A stretch of DNA of 64,000 nt from Paracoccaceae bacterium (GCA_020425085.1 JAGQRW010000017.1:62001-126000), one strand, 5' to 3'; positions 47,385 to 55,931 are shown, numbered from the stretch's first letter. The notes: generated by a model from the letters alone, not told the origin. Made by a program: numbers and translations.

Positions 47385-47400
47385 GTTATTATAATATAAC
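47385..47400 (-). promoter_or_regulatory. Putative TetR operator over a -10 element
   Basis: GTTAT-TATAAT-ATAAC is an inverted repeat with a TATAAT centre, 52 bases before the first start codon of the tetR/RND operon. The position and symmetry fit an autoregulatory operator overlapping the promoter. Confidence 0.45.
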
Positions 47401-47464
47401 TTGTGAGTCGGTTCTGCAAGCTGCAAGCCGCGATCTTGTCGCAGCGATCGGTTCTGCCGAAATC

Positions 47465-47502
47465 AAAAAGGCCAGCACCCGAGGGAGGCGGGCACTGACC
47501 TT
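47465..47502 (-). terminator. Rho-independent terminator of the hemerythrin-GNAT unit
   Basis: On the minus strand a 14-bp stem (47502-47489 with 47481-47468, three G-U pairs, 7-base loop) is followed by TTTTTGATTT. It begins 19 bases after the stop codon of the two-domain GNAT gene at 47521. This is the clearest terminator in the window. Confidence 0.8.
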
Positions 47503-47520
47503 TCGCTTACGGCCGCCTGA

Positions 47521-48516
47521 TCAGATCTGGCGACAGAGGGTAATGCGTTGCGCCGGGGCGAATCCGGTGGTGCTCAGATAGGCAATGACATCGACATCAT
47601 CCCAGTCAACCTCGGTATAGACGGTCTCGACCTTCAGTATTGCGAGATTGGCCATCAGTTGCGACATCAACGCCTTGCCGACGCCCTGGCCCTGATAGCC
47701 GGGGTCGACACCGATGGTGTCCATCACTGCCTCTTTGCCGGTGCGGCCGAATTCGCCGAAATCCACCCGGGCCATGATGAAGCCGACCGGGTAATCCTCC
47801 AGCTCGGCCACCAGCGAGACACCGATGCCGGAACCGTTCAGAACTTCATTCTGCTTGCGTTCATAATAGGTGGTTCGTTCCTGACCGGACACACGCGAAT
47901 CTATCTTGATCAACGACTTGAGATCGGCCTCTTTCATGGAACGGACCGGCACCTTGTCGCGGGCAAGCGCAACAAAATCATCACCATCCGGCGAAGAATG
48001 GTCGATTTCCGACGGTTCTTCAATGCTGCCTGCTTCGGGATAGTCGGGTGGAATTTCGTCGGTGGAACGTGCCAGCACCATACGCGAATCCATGGCGAAA
48101 CCATTATGCCCAAGAAATCCCAGAAGGGCGCGGTCGCTCCATTCAACCTGGCTGTGAACTTCGCTGACACCCTTGTGGGTCAGGATATTCTCGACCTCTT
48201 TCAGGATTCGCTGGGCGATGCCCTTGCCCTGCATTGCGGGATCGACCCCGATGGCATCAAGCGAGGCGCTGGCGCCGGGTTTGCCGAATTCGCCTTCGAC
48301 CAGCCGGGCAAAGGCAAAACCCACCAGGTTGCCGCCGGAATGCAAGCCGACATAAACGTAATCCCTGGGCCGGTCGGTTGCCGCGTCCAGCCGTTTTTCG
48401 AAATAGCCGCGCCGCGATACGCCTGAATTGGCGCTGTCGATGGCGATAACTGCCTCCAGATCATCAGCCGTCAACGGTGCGATCTTTTCATCCTTGTTCA
48501 TGTTCTTGTCGGACAT
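47521..48516 (-). CDS. Two-domain GNAT acetyltransferase
   Basis: The 331-residue protein contains two GNAT domains. The first (about 10-155) has the acetyl-CoA loop GVDPAMQGKGIAQRILKEVE, the second (about 185-331) GVDPGYQGQGVGKALMSQLM. The second domain resembles the single-domain GNAT at 54508-54981 (DL-x5-ID-x-RVSG, then GVDP and G-x-G-x-AL). Substrate is unknown. ATG 48516 has AAGGGG upstream. It follows hemerythrin by 18 bases under operator 2. GNAT proteins in other anaerobic aromatic clusters include BadL of Rhodopseudomonas palustris, which acts on aminobenzoates. Confidence 0.85.
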   Translation of the reverse strand: MSDKNMNKDEKIAPLTADDLEAVIAIDSANSGVSRRGYFEKRLDAATDRPRDYVYVGLHSGGNLVGFAFARLVEGEFGKPGASASLDAIGVDPAMQGKGIAQRILKEVENILTHKGVSEVHSQVEWSDRALLGFLGHNGFAMDSRMVLARSTDEIPPDYPEAGSIEEPSEIDHSSPDGDDFVALARDKVPVRSMKEADLKSLIKIDSRVSGQERTTYYERKQNEVLNGSGIGVSLVAELEDYPVGFIMARVDFGEFGRTGKEAVMDTIGVDPGYQGQGVGKALMSQLMANLAILKVETVYTEVDWDDVDVIAYLSTTGFAPAQRITLCRQI

Positions 48517-48534
48517 GCGTTCCCCTTCCACGGG

Positions 48535-49038
48535 TTACTGTTGAGATTGTTCAAATGCTTCGGCCAATTCCATATCCATTTCCGGTTCAAGCAGATCCTC
48601 CAGCATGGGAAGCAGCGACATTTCCTCTTTCTGGATATGCGAAAGCATGCGCTCGATCAACTCACCAGCAAGGTTGCGGAATTCGGTCCAGCTTTCCTGG
48701 GAGAAGCCCTGGTTCAGCGCCTGTGCGGCAAGTGTGGCAACGTTTTCGCCCAAAGGCAGGATCGCGGCGTGTTCTTCGCGCAGATGCTCGCCGATGCTGG
48801 CATCGCCCGCTTCTTCGAGGCGGGTGAACAGTTCGTCTTCCTCGAACGAGAAGTGGTGGTTCAGTTCGTGTTCGATCATGGCCGCAGATTTTTCAAGCGT
48901 TTTCCTGACCGCAGCATCGTTGATATCAGGGGCATTTTTGCGCGCTTTGGCAATCATGTCTTCCAGCATCTCGATGAGCGAAATCGTTTCGGCGTGATCT
49001 TCATGCAATAGCTGAGAGATTCGGCGGGAAAATTCCAT
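48535..49038 (-). CDS. Hemerythrin-like protein
   Basis: The 167-residue four-helix protein has the di-iron ligand pattern of bacterial hemerythrins: HEDHAETISLIEML, HELNHHFSFEEDELF, EHLREEHAAILP and MLSHIQKEEMSLLPML. Such proteins bind O2 or NO or buffer iron. It lies directly downstream of operator 2 and is the first gene of a two-gene unit with the two-domain GNAT. A role in oxygen or NO scavenging to protect the oxygen-sensitive aromatic enzymes is an inference. Confidence 0.88.
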   Translation of the reverse strand: MEFSRRISQLLHEDHAETISLIEMLEDMIAKARKNAPDINDAAVRKTLEKSAAMIEHELNHHFSFEEDELFTRLEEAGDASIGEHLREEHAAILPLGENVATLAAQALNQGFSQESWTEFRNLAGELIERMLSHIQKEEMSLLPMLEDLLEPEMDMELAEAFEQSQQ

Positions 49039-49074
49039 GACGGGGCCTTTCGTTCGGGTGTGGATGCTATATAG

Positions 49075-49094
49075 TTATTTTGGTACTTTAATAC
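49075..49094 (-). promoter_or_regulatory. Putative operator 2 of the aromatic regulon (before hemerythrin)
   Basis: Plus-strand TTATT-TTG-GTAC-TTT-AATAC fits GTATA-N3-GTAC-N3-TATAC; the core GGTACTTTAATACC is itself an inverted repeat. It is 37 bases before the hemerythrin start. On the minus strand TATTAA inside the site is a -10-like hexamer, with TTGTCA (14-base spacer) or TGCTTG (17-base spacer) upstream. Confidence 0.6.
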
Positions 49095-49147
49095 CGATTA
49101 AGAATGTTGACAAGCATTTTCGATCCTTTCGCGGCCGGGTTGCGGAC

Positions 49148-50419
49148 TCAGAGCTTTTGTTTGACACGAAACACGATGTAGCCGACGAAAACTACAAACG
49201 ACAGCGCCCCGACCAGGCCCGCCACTGCACCAAGCATGATAAGCTGCGGCAGGTCGGCAACGATACCAACCGAACACAGGACCACCGCCAGAGGGTGCAG
49301 GATGGCATGAATTTGCAACGGGCGCTCCAGCGTCAGATCAGACAGCAACAGCGGTTTGCCGCCCTTGCCCGACCCATGCATGGTGGCCAAAAATGGCATG
49401 ATCCGTTGCAAGATAGCCCCCAGAAACGTCAGCATCCATCCCGCCAGCGCCAGAAACCCGAATAGCGCGATGCCGTTTGGGATAAAATCGCTGCTCAGCA
49501 CCACAAGCCCAACCACGACACTTAGCGCCAGCATCGCCCAGGAAATCCTGACCAGCACAAACGCCAGCCCCAGCCGCTTGCGCATGCGGGTTTTCAGCGC
49601 ATGCCGCATCAGCCACAGATAGGATGCGACCGCCACAAGACCCAGCACCGCACCGGCCATCAACAGCCAGAAATAACCGCTAAGCGCACCCAGCACCGTG
49701 ACCAGCAGGGCGAGGGTAGTCAGGGCAAGTTCGCTCCAGGCCAGGTTGGCGGGCATGGAACGTGACAGTGCAAACATCGGGATCAGCACATGGCTGAATC
49801 CGAAAACCAGCATCCCCATGAACCCGAACACCGCCAGGATCACATGCCCCAGCGCCAGCCGGTCGGGGTCGTCGATGAACCCATGGGCAAAGTCGGCAAT
49901 CAGCAGCACCGCCAACGCCATCAGCCCCAGCAAGGATGCCATCGCCACCCAGCCATGCAGCGCCACCACCGGCAGGCTTGAACTGGCCCGTCTCAGGTTG
50001 TCGGCGGTCAGTATGCCGAACACCGACAGCCCAAGTACCGTCATTGCAGCACCGGTATATAGCGTGTGCAGCGAATAGGCCGCCATGCCCCATGTCAGCA
50101 ACAAGGTCCCCGGCATGAACAGCCAATAACTAAGCCGCGTTGGCCAGACCCGGGCCAATGGCTGGCGCGTGGCAACCGGCAACAACTGATAGGTAGCCCC
50201 CATCGCCGTCATTGCCAAAACCCCAAGCGTTGTCAGATGCACCGCCGCCAGAACCGGGCCAAGACCGTCGGCAAAGCCCGGCACCTCGTCTGCGGCGTAA
50301 AACAGCATCGCCCAGAACAGCACCTGAAACACCGTTGCCGACACGAAAAACCGAAAGGGAACCGAGGCAGGCAGCAGCCGGTCCTTGGCCCCGCCCATGA
50401 TCAGCGTTCCCATGCTCAT
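49148..50419 (-). CDS. Polytopic membrane protein, NnrS / haem-copper oxidase subunit I-like
   Basis: The 423-residue protein has about 12 membrane helices. Conserved-looking histidines sit in helices (AAVHLTTLGVLAMTAMGATYQLLP; VALHGWVAMASLLGLMAL; ALGHVILAVFGFMGMLVFGFSHVLIPMFALS; LQIHAILHPLAVVL). The H-x3-G-x8-(A/G)-x2-Y-x2-P-type segment recalls NnrS and haem-copper oxidase subunit I proteins, but the copper-ligand HH pair is not seen. It follows hcrB by 114 bases and is probably in the hcrCAB unit. It may bind haem, or serve NO/oxygen handling or electron flow; this is not established. Either of two ATGs (50419, 50413) may be used. Confidence 0.6.
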   Translation of the reverse strand: MSMGTLIMGGAKDRLLPASVPFRFFVSATVFQVLFWAMLFYAADEVPGFADGLGPVLAAVHLTTLGVLAMTAMGATYQLLPVATRQPLARVWPTRLSYWLFMPGTLLLTWGMAAYSLHTLYTGAAMTVLGLSVFGILTADNLRRASSSLPVVALHGWVAMASLLGLMALAVLLIADFAHGFIDDPDRLALGHVILAVFGFMGMLVFGFSHVLIPMFALSRSMPANLAWSELALTTLALLVTVLGALSGYFWLLMAGAVLGLVAVASYLWLMRHALKTRMRKRLGLAFVLVRISWAMLALSVVVGLVVLSSDFIPNGIALFGFLALAGWMLTFLGAILQRIMPFLATMHGSGKGGKPLLLSDLTLERPLQIHAILHPLAVVLCSVGIVADLPQLIMLGAVAGLVGALSFVVFVGYIVFRVKQKL

Positions 50420-50491
50420 GGCAGTCTGATCAGCATCGGCCGCCCCTCTGATTCGTTGCCTTGACTGGCAATCTGTTCACCACAACATACC

Positions 50492-50531
50492 GGCGCCACC
50501 GGGGATCGCCCAATTCTTGCCGGGTGGCACC
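50492..50531 (-). repeat. Inverted repeat between hcrB and the membrane protein gene
   Basis: GGTGCCACC (minus strand, 50531-50523) pairs with GGTGGCGCC (50500-50492), one G-U pair, with a 22-base loop and no U-run. It may protect the hcrCAB message 3' end or partly separate it from the downstream membrane protein gene. Confidence 0.4.
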
Positions 50532-50533
50532 TT

Positions 50534-51502
50534 CTAGCCAAGACAAAGCTCCCGCGCCAGGCGTTCGGCAACCGCAGCAATCGACAGGCGGCGGTAATGC
50601 GATCCGGTGGTGGTGGTTCGTTGCGGGGATACCGATTTCTGCACATCCTTGTTGATGGCAGCAAAGAACGCATCTTGATCAGCGCCCAACATCTGCGCTT
50701 TGGTCAGCTCCACCATCAAGGGCATCGAATTGGTGCCGGTAACGGCAACGCTCAGGGTTTCATCACCCTTCGCGCCGGAACAGACCAGCGCCACCCCGGC
50801 CAGCGGGAAATCCATTATTTCGCGGATGCGAACCTTGCCATAGGCCGAACGCGCATTGCTTTTCGGCAGGTGCACGGTGGTCAGAATCTCACCCGGTTTC
50901 AGGTCAAGATGCGCCGCACCATCCTCGTGATAGAAATCCGCCAGTTTCAGGCGACGGGTGCCGTCTGGCCCGACCAGGGTGATTTCCGCGCCAAACACTA
51001 TCAGTGCCGGGGCCAGATCACCGCTGAAGGCAGCGCGGCAGCGGTTGCCCTGCGGCGCGACATGGCAGGTGTCGCCCTTGTATTTCAGGCAGAAGTTGTT
51101 GGATTTCCGCCACCAATGGCTTTGGTTATAATAAAGGCAGCGGGTATCCAGACACAGATTTCCGCCAACCGTTGCTGATTGCCGGTGGCTTGGCCCGGCA
51201 ATGGCGCCGGCGGCCTCAAGGACGGCGGTATAGGTCTGAACCGCCTTGTTGGCGATCAGATCGGCCAGGGTCACGCCAGCACCGATTTCCAAACCTTTTT
51301 TGGTTTCGGTGATCTGGTTCAAACCGGCAACCTTGCCAAGATCGACCAGCATGTCGGTTTCCACCAGACCCCTTCGCATATTGACGATCAGATCGGTGCC
51401 ACCGGCGCATAGCCGGGCATCGGGATGGGATTTCAGCGTGGCGACCACCTCGGCAATACTGGCGGGGCGGCTTAGCTGGAATTGCGGCAGGGCTTCGCTC
51501 AT
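50534..51502 (-). CDS. hcrB: 4-hydroxybenzoyl-CoA reductase beta subunit (FAD and extra [4Fe-4S])
   Basis: A 322-residue FAD subunit of the xanthine oxidase family, with [15 protein letters not shown] and [17 protein letters not shown]. Between the FAD domains lies an insert with cysteines 122, 138, 146 and 155 (spacing 16, 8, 9). This is the loop that holds the extra [4Fe-4S] cluster unique to 4-hydroxybenzoyl-CoA reductase among xanthine oxidase relatives, and the residue numbers match the Thauera enzyme as I recall it. The enzyme removes the 4-hydroxyl group from 4-hydroxybenzoyl-CoA to give benzoyl-CoA, using ferredoxin electrons. The ATG overlaps the hcrA stop. Confidence 0.88.
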   Translation of the reverse strand: MSEALPQFQLSRPASIAEVVATLKSHPDARLCAGGTDLIVNMRRGLVETDMLVDLGKVAGLNQITETKKGLEIGAGVTLADLIANKAVQTYTAVLEAAGAIAGPSHRQSATVGGNLCLDTRCLYYNQSHWWRKSNNFCLKYKGDTCHVAPQGNRCRAAFSGDLAPALIVFGAEITLVGPDGTRRLKLADFYHEDGAAHLDLKPGEILTTVHLPKSNARSAYGKVRIREIMDFPLAGVALVCSGAKGDETLSVAVTGTNSMPLMVELTKAQMLGADQDAFFAAINKDVQKSVSPQRTTTTGSHYRRLSIAAVAERLARELCLG

Positions 51503-53823
51503 GCTGATACCTTTTTCTTTTTCTTGGCTTCGCGCCGGGCCTTGATCAGGGCATCCATCACCCGATCCGGCGTCAGCGGCAGAAAATCAACGTCAAGTCC
51601 GATGGCGTTGGCAACCGCGTTGACCACCGCGGGCGGAAAGCCGGAAAGGGCGCCCTCACCCGCTTCCTTGGCACCAAACGGGCCGAGGGGGTCGTTGCTT
51701 TCGACGATGAAAACCTCGATGTCGGGCGTGTCAACAATGGTCGGCATCCGGTAATCCAGGAAATTGGCATGTACCGGCAGCCCGTCCTGATAGCGGGTTT
51801 CCTCGGACATCGCCTGCCCCATGCCCATCCAGACCGATCCTTCGATCTGCCCCTCAACCGCCAGCCGGTTGATGGCAAATCCGCAATCGAGTGCAGCCCA
51901 GACCTTTTCCACCTTGATGCGCCCGGTATCCAGATCGACATCGACTTCGACCACCTGTGCGGCATAGGAAAAGCCCATGGTCGAACCAACGGCACCGCCC
52001 CGATGCTTGCCACCCTGCGCCTCGGGCGGGGTGCGGAAGGTGCCCTTGACGTTGATGGTGCCTTCCAGTGCCAGCGCGGCAAACGCCACCTCCTGAAAGT
52101 TCAGCGAGGACTGTTGCGATCCGCGAACCGAAAATACTTCACCTTCGCATTCGATATCAGCGGGGTCAGCGTCGAGTTTCTGCGCTGCGGCCTCTCGCAG
52201 TTTGCGGCTCAATTCCTTGGCGGCCTCGATCGCGGCATTGCCGACCATGAAGGTCACGCGCGAGGAGTATGAACCGTTATCTTTCGGTGTGATCGCACTG
52301 TCGTTGGCAACGACTCGGACGCGCCCGATGTCGATTCCGAGGATCTCGGCCGCCGCCATGGCCACAATGGTCGAGGAACCCTGACCGATATCGGATGCGC
52401 CGGTCAAGACGGTGACACTGCCGTCGAAATCCAGTTTCATCGCCACCACCGCGTGCGGCTCGCCGGTCCAGTGGACGGGTTTGGCGGCACCCGAAACGTA
52501 ATGCGAACAGGCCATGCCGATGCCACGGCCGGGCGGCAATTTACCCAGCCGCTGTTTCCAGCCGCTGGCCTTTTCCACCTCGTCCAGACATTCCGCCAGA
52601 CCATAGGAATTGACCATCAGTTCATTGGCGGTGCGCATCGGCGCATACAAGAGGTTGGCGCGGCGAACCGCAAAGGGGTCAAGCCCCAGTTCACGCGCCA
52701 TCCGGTCCAGCAAACATTCAAAGGCGTGGCGCACATCGACCGTGCCATGACCGCGCATGGCCCCACATGGCGGCGTATTGGTATAGACGCGATAGCCGTG
52801 ATATTTCACCGCCGGGGTATCATAAATGCCCTGAAGCAGCGCACCGGCATAAAGGATCGTCACCAACCCGTAACCGGCATAACCGCCACCCGCCATCACC
52901 GCCTCGCAATCCACGGCCAGGATCTTGCCGGTTTCGGAAAGGCCGATCTTCAGCCTGACCTCGGTGTCGGGGCGGCCGCGATGGGTGATGAAGGTTTCTT
53001 CGCGGCTCATCCGCATCATCACCTTGCCGCCGCACTTGCGCGCCAGAAGGGCGGTGATCATCTCAAAATTCAGTGCCTCGGTGCGGGCGCCAAAGCCGCC
53101 GCCGACAAACGGCTTGATGACGCGAATGCGCGATGTGTCCATGTCAAGGCAGCGCGCCAGCATCAGATGCACATAAAACGGCACCTGTGTTACCGAATGC
53201 AGCGTCAAGCGGTCACGTTCCACGTCATATTCGGCAAGGGCAGCGTGCGGTTCCATCTGTGCGTGGTTGACCTCGGCACAGTCAAACACCGCTTCGCGAA
53301 TCAGCGCGGAATTGGCGAAACCAGCGGCAACATCGCCAAATTCATTGCTGACCTCGCGTTCGATATTATTGGGCTTGTTGTCATGCAACAGCTCGGCCCC
53401 TTCGGCGCGGGAATCTGCCGGGCGGTAATAGGCGGGCAGTTCTTCGATCTCGACCTCGATCAGTTCCAGCGCGGCGGCTGCCGTTGCCGCGTCAATGGCA
53501 CAGACGGCGGCAATCGGTTCACCGCGATAGCGCACCTTGTCACGGGCCATCGGATATTCGTTCATGGCAATCGGGATGACGCCATAGGTCTTGTCGCTGT
53601 CATCGCCGGTGACGACGGCAACCACACCCGGCAGCGCCTCGGCTTTTGAAGTATCGACGCTGATGATCCGCCCATGACTGACGGGCGAGCGCAGAATTCG
53701 ACCGATCAGGCAATCCTCGGATTCCATGTCGGCGGTATAGATGGCGCGGCCAGTGACCTTTTCGATACCGTCAACCAGCGGCACATACTGGCCTGCGACC
53801 TTACCTTTGATGGGCGTGTTCAT
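51499..53823 (-). CDS. hcrA: 4-hydroxybenzoyl-CoA reductase alpha subunit (molybdenum)
   Basis: The 774-residue molybdopterin-cytosine-dinucleotide subunit has [29 protein letters not shown] at the start and [20 protein letters not shown]. Further along are [41 protein letters not shown], and the Glu-containing [13 protein letters not shown] near the C terminus. It is the catalytic subunit of the HcrABC complex in the cytoplasm. ATG 53823 overlaps the hcrC stop (ATGA) and removes an unlikely 19-residue extension. Gene order hcrC-hcrA-hcrB is as in known clusters. Confidence 0.88.
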   Translation of the reverse strand: MNTPIKGKVAGQYVPLVDGIEKVTGRAIYTADMESEDCLIGRILRSPVSHGRIISVDTSKAEALPGVVAVVTGDDSDKTYGVIPIAMNEYPMARDKVRYRGEPIAAVCAIDAATAAAALELIEVEIEELPAYYRPADSRAEGAELLHDNKPNNIEREVSNEFGDVAAGFANSALIREAVFDCAEVNHAQMEPHAALAEYDVERDRLTLHSVTQVPFYVHLMLARCLDMDTSRIRVIKPFVGGGFGARTEALNFEMITALLARKCGGKVMMRMSREETFITHRGRPDTEVRLKIGLSETGKILAVDCEAVMAGGGYAGYGLVTILYAGALLQGIYDTPAVKYHGYRVYTNTPPCGAMRGHGTVDVRHAFECLLDRMARELGLDPFAVRRANLLYAPMRTANELMVNSYGLAECLDEVEKASGWKQRLGKLPPGRGIGMACSHYVSGAAKPVHWTGEPHAVVAMKLDFDGSVTVLTGASDIGQGSSTIVAMAAAEILGIDIGRVRVVANDSAITPKDNGSYSSRVTFMVGNAAIEAAKELSRKLREAAAQKLDADPADIECEGEVFSVRGSQQSSLNFQEVAFAALALEGTINVKGTFRTPPEAQGGKHRGGAVGSTMGFSYAAQVVEVDVDLDTGRIKVEKVWAALDCGFAINRLAVEGQIEGSVWMGMGQAMSEETRYQDGLPVHANFLDYRMPTIVDTPDIEVFIVESNDPLGPFGAKEAGEGALSGFPPAVVNAVANAIGLDVDFLPLTPDRVMDALIKARREAKKKKKVSA

Positions 53824-54287
53824 TGCATTTCCTTTGCAGCGACCTGAACCGATTTGACGATCTTGATAAAGCCGGTGCAACGGCAGAGGTTGCCGCCAAG
53901 GGCCGCCTTGATCTGATCTTCATCGGGATCGGGATTTTCGCGCAGCAACGCTTCGGCGGTCATGATCATACCAGGGGTGCAATAGCCACATTGCGCGCCA
54001 AGGTTTTCATGAAACGAGCGTTGCAACGGCGTCAGCTTGCCCTGTTTCGCCTGGCCTTCGATGGTTTCGATCTCGGCCCCGTCGCACATGGCTGCCAGCG
54101 TGATACAGGAAAGGTGCGGTTTCTTGTCCACCAGCACCGAACAGGCACCGCATTCACCGCCGTCACAGCCACGTTTCGCACCGGTCAGCTTGCGGACATC
54201 GCGCAGATAATCAATCAGCAAAAGATTGTCGGCAATCGCGTCATCATAGCGTTTTCCATTGATCGTCAGACTGATCATGCGCTTCAT
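53820..54287 (-). CDS. hcrC: 4-hydroxybenzoyl-CoA reductase gamma subunit (two [2Fe-2S])
   Basis: The 155-residue ferredoxin-type subunit holds the plant-type [2Fe-2S] cysteines C41, C46, C49, C61 and the second set C100, C103, C135, C137 ([10 protein letters not shown] and NLCRCTG). It passes electrons to the Mo and FAD subunits. GAGG precedes ATG 54287; an ATG three codons on is an alternative. First gene of the hcr operon, under operator 3. Confidence 0.9.
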   Translation of the reverse strand: MKRMISLTINGKRYDDAIADNLLLIDYLRDVRKLTGAKRGCDGGECGACSVLVDKKPHLSCITLAAMCDGAEIETIEGQAKQGKLTPLQRSFHENLGAQCGYCTPGMIMTAEALLRENPDPDEDQIKAALGGNLCRCTGFIKIVKSVQVAAKEMQ

Positions 54288-54324
54288 CGAACTGGCCTCA
54301 TTTCCTGCAGATTCCCTTAAATGC

Positions 54325-54344
54325 TAATTTCAGTACCATTATAC
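54325..54344 (-). promoter_or_regulatory. Putative operator 3 of the aromatic regulon (before hcrCAB)
   Basis: Plus-strand TAATT-TCA-GTAC-CAT-TATAC fits the right half and centre of GTATA-N3-GTAC-N3-TATAC. It overlaps the -10 element of the hcr promoter. It lies in the divergent gap to the GNAT-Rrf2 pair and could serve both directions. Confidence 0.6.
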
Positions 54345-54366
54345 TTGTTTGAATGCTAGAGTGCAA
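54338..54366 (-). promoter_or_regulatory. Probable sigma-70 promoter of hcrCAB
   Basis: On the minus strand TTGCAC (54366-54361), a 17-base spacer and a perfect TATAAT (54343-54338) form a strong promoter about 50 bases before the hcrC start codon. The -10 lies inside operator 3, as expected for repression. Confidence 0.65.
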
Positions 54367-54507
54367 TAAATCAGCTTGTCGCGGACGAACTGCACCGACC
54401 CCAACGCCACACAAGACGGGTGAAAATTCGTCCGATAAAGATTTTTGATTGCAAGCTGCAAACTGGTGCGTGAATACTGGATATGACGAAATCAGGGGAA
54501 ATCAAGG

Positions 54508-54981
54508 ATGAACAAGGCAGATAGCGCCATCGCAAAGCCCGACATTACCCTTCGCCGCATCCGTCAGACCGACCTTGCTTCGGTGGTGGCGCTGGATACG
54601 CGCGTTACCGGCCATGCCAAGCCGGAATACTGGAACGACATGTATGAGCGATTCGCCTCGCGTCGGGCAGACCAACGGTTTTTTCTGGTGGCCGAAGGCG
54701 ATGGCAAGCTGCATGGCTATATGGCCGGCGAGGTGCGGGCCTGGGAATTCGGATCAGAACCCTGCGGCTGGATTTTCGGCTTCGCGGTCGATCCCGATTC
54801 GCGCCTGCGCGGCATCGGCGAGGCGTTGTTTCAGGGCATAGCCGACGAGTTTCGCCGTGTCGGCATTACCACGATGCGCACCATGGTACCACGCAGCAGC
54901 ACCTTGCCTATGGCTTTTTTCCGCAGTGAAGGAATGGTGGCCGGTCCCTATATTCAACTGGAACTGGATCTGGAACATTGA
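54508..54981 (+). CDS. GNAT family N-acetyltransferase
   Basis: A 157-residue single-domain GNAT, with ITLRRIRQTDLASVVALDTRVTGHA at the start, WIFGFAVDPDSRLRGIGEALFQGIADEF (acetyl-CoA loop R-x2-G-I-G) and FFRSEGM near the end. It is related to the second domain of the protein at 47521-48516. It precedes the Rrf2 regulator by 38 bases. A BadL-like role, acetylating an aromatic effector or by-product, is possible but unproven. Confidence 0.85.
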   Translation: MNKADSAIAKPDITLRRIRQTDLASVVALDTRVTGHAKPEYWNDMYERFASRRADQRFFLVAEGDGKLHGYMAGEVRAWEFGSEPCGWIFGFAVDPDSRLRGIGEALFQGIADEFRRVGITTMRTMVPRSSTLPMAFFRSEGMVAGPYIQLELDLEH

Positions 54982-55019
54982 AGCCGAAACCTCAAATCAG
55001 GCAACGAAGGTAGACGAAA

Positions 55020-55457
55020 TTGCAACAAGCAAGCCGACTGGCAATCTATGCCCTGATCGAACTGGCCTCGGACCCGGACAAACAGGTTTCGGTTTCCGAG
55101 ATCGGTGAAAAATACCGTATATCCGCGCATCATCTGGCCAAGGTGATGAACACGCTTGGCCGCGCCGGGCTGGTCCGTTCCATTCGTGGGGTCGGCGGCG
55201 GCTACAGTTTCAGCGGCAATGCAAGACGAACCACACTTCTGGATGTGATCAACCTGTTTGAAGATACCTCCAGCGATTGCCGGTTGCACGACAGCCATGT
55301 TGCAACACCGGTGGAATGGGCGCTGTTCGACGTTACCAAGGAAATCAACGAGATATCCAATGCGACGCTGGCATCCATCACCATTTCCACAATGCTTAAA
55401 CAGATCGAGCGCAACAACAAGGCCGCCGCACGCAAGGAAGCCGCCACCGTCGAATGA
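55020..55457 (+). CDS. Rrf2 family transcriptional regulator, BadM-like
   Basis: The 145-residue winged-helix protein begins QQASRLAIYALIELASDPDKQVSVSEIGEKYRISAHHLAKVMNTLGRAGLVRSIRGVGGGYSF, the standard Rrf2 start. The best start is TTG at 55020, nine bases after AAGG. The region where IscR and NsrR carry three cluster cysteines has only one Cys (SSDCRLHDSH), so an Fe-S cluster is unlikely. Rhodopseudomonas palustris BadM, a repressor of benzoyl-CoA reductase genes, is an Rrf2 protein. This gene sits in the centre of the aromatic block and is the prime candidate for binding the six palindromes. Confidence 0.82.
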   Translation: MQQASRLAIYALIELASDPDKQVSVSEIGEKYRISAHHLAKVMNTLGRAGLVRSIRGVGGGYSFSGNARRTTLLDVINLFEDTSSDCRLHDSHVATPVEWALFDVTKEINEISNATLASITISTMLKQIERNNKAAARKEAATVE

Positions 55458-55479
55458 CCTGACGGCTAGCGCGGCCCAA

Positions 55480-55878
55480 CTAGCTTGCCGGCAGTACCGC
55501 TGTCGCCTCCAGTTCGATCTTGCCGGGGTGATCCAGAAGGTCTGACACAAAGATCATGCTCATCGCCGGGAAATGCTTGCCCATCAGATCGCGCCAGATC
55601 TTGCCAAGTTCGCCGCGTGCCGCCAGATAGGCGGGTTTGTCGCAGCAATAGGCGGTCATGCGACATATATGCGCTGGCTGACCACCCGCCGCCTTTACCA
55701 CCGCCAGCACATTTTTCAGTGCCTGTTCGAATTGCGGAACAAGGTCTTCACTTTCAAATACTTGCTGGGCATTCCAGCCGACCTGACCGGCAACAAAAAC
55801 CAATTCGCCTGCTGCAACCTTGATACCGTTTGCATAGCCGATCGGCGGCTCCCAGCCTTCGGGGTGAAGCGTGACCAT
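55480..55878 (-). CDS. RidA family protein
   Basis: The 132-residue protein is a YjgF/YER057c/UK114 family trimer subunit (PIGYANGIKVAAGELVFVAGQVGWNAQQVFESEDLVPQFEQALKNVLAVVKAAGG, ending KIELEATAVLPAS). The deaminase-type arginine of true RidA is not seen at its usual place near the C terminus, so it may be a different subgroup. Subgroups of this family occur in many catabolic clusters, where they hydrolyse reactive imines or intermediates. ATG 55878 has AAGGA upstream. It is a single gene under operator 4, convergent with the Rrf2 gene. Confidence 0.82.
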   Translation of the reverse strand: MVTLHPEGWEPPIGYANGIKVAAGELVFVAGQVGWNAQQVFESEDLVPQFEQALKNVLAVVKAAGGQPAHICRMTAYCCDKPAYLAARGELGKIWRDLMGKHFPAMSMIFVSDLLDHPGKIELEATAVLPAS

Positions 55879-55911
55879 GTTAATCTTCCTTTGCAGTTTC
55901 ATCCATTACAT

Positions 55912-55931
55912 GTATATAGGTACTTAAATAC
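55912..55931 (-). promoter_or_regulatory. Putative operator 4 of the aromatic regulon (before ridA-like gene)
   Basis: GTATA-TAG-GTAC-TTA-AATAC, an almost perfect match to GTATA-N3-GTAC-N3-TATAC, 34 bases before the RidA start codon. The core GGTACTTAAATACC closely resembles operator 2. Confidence 0.65.
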
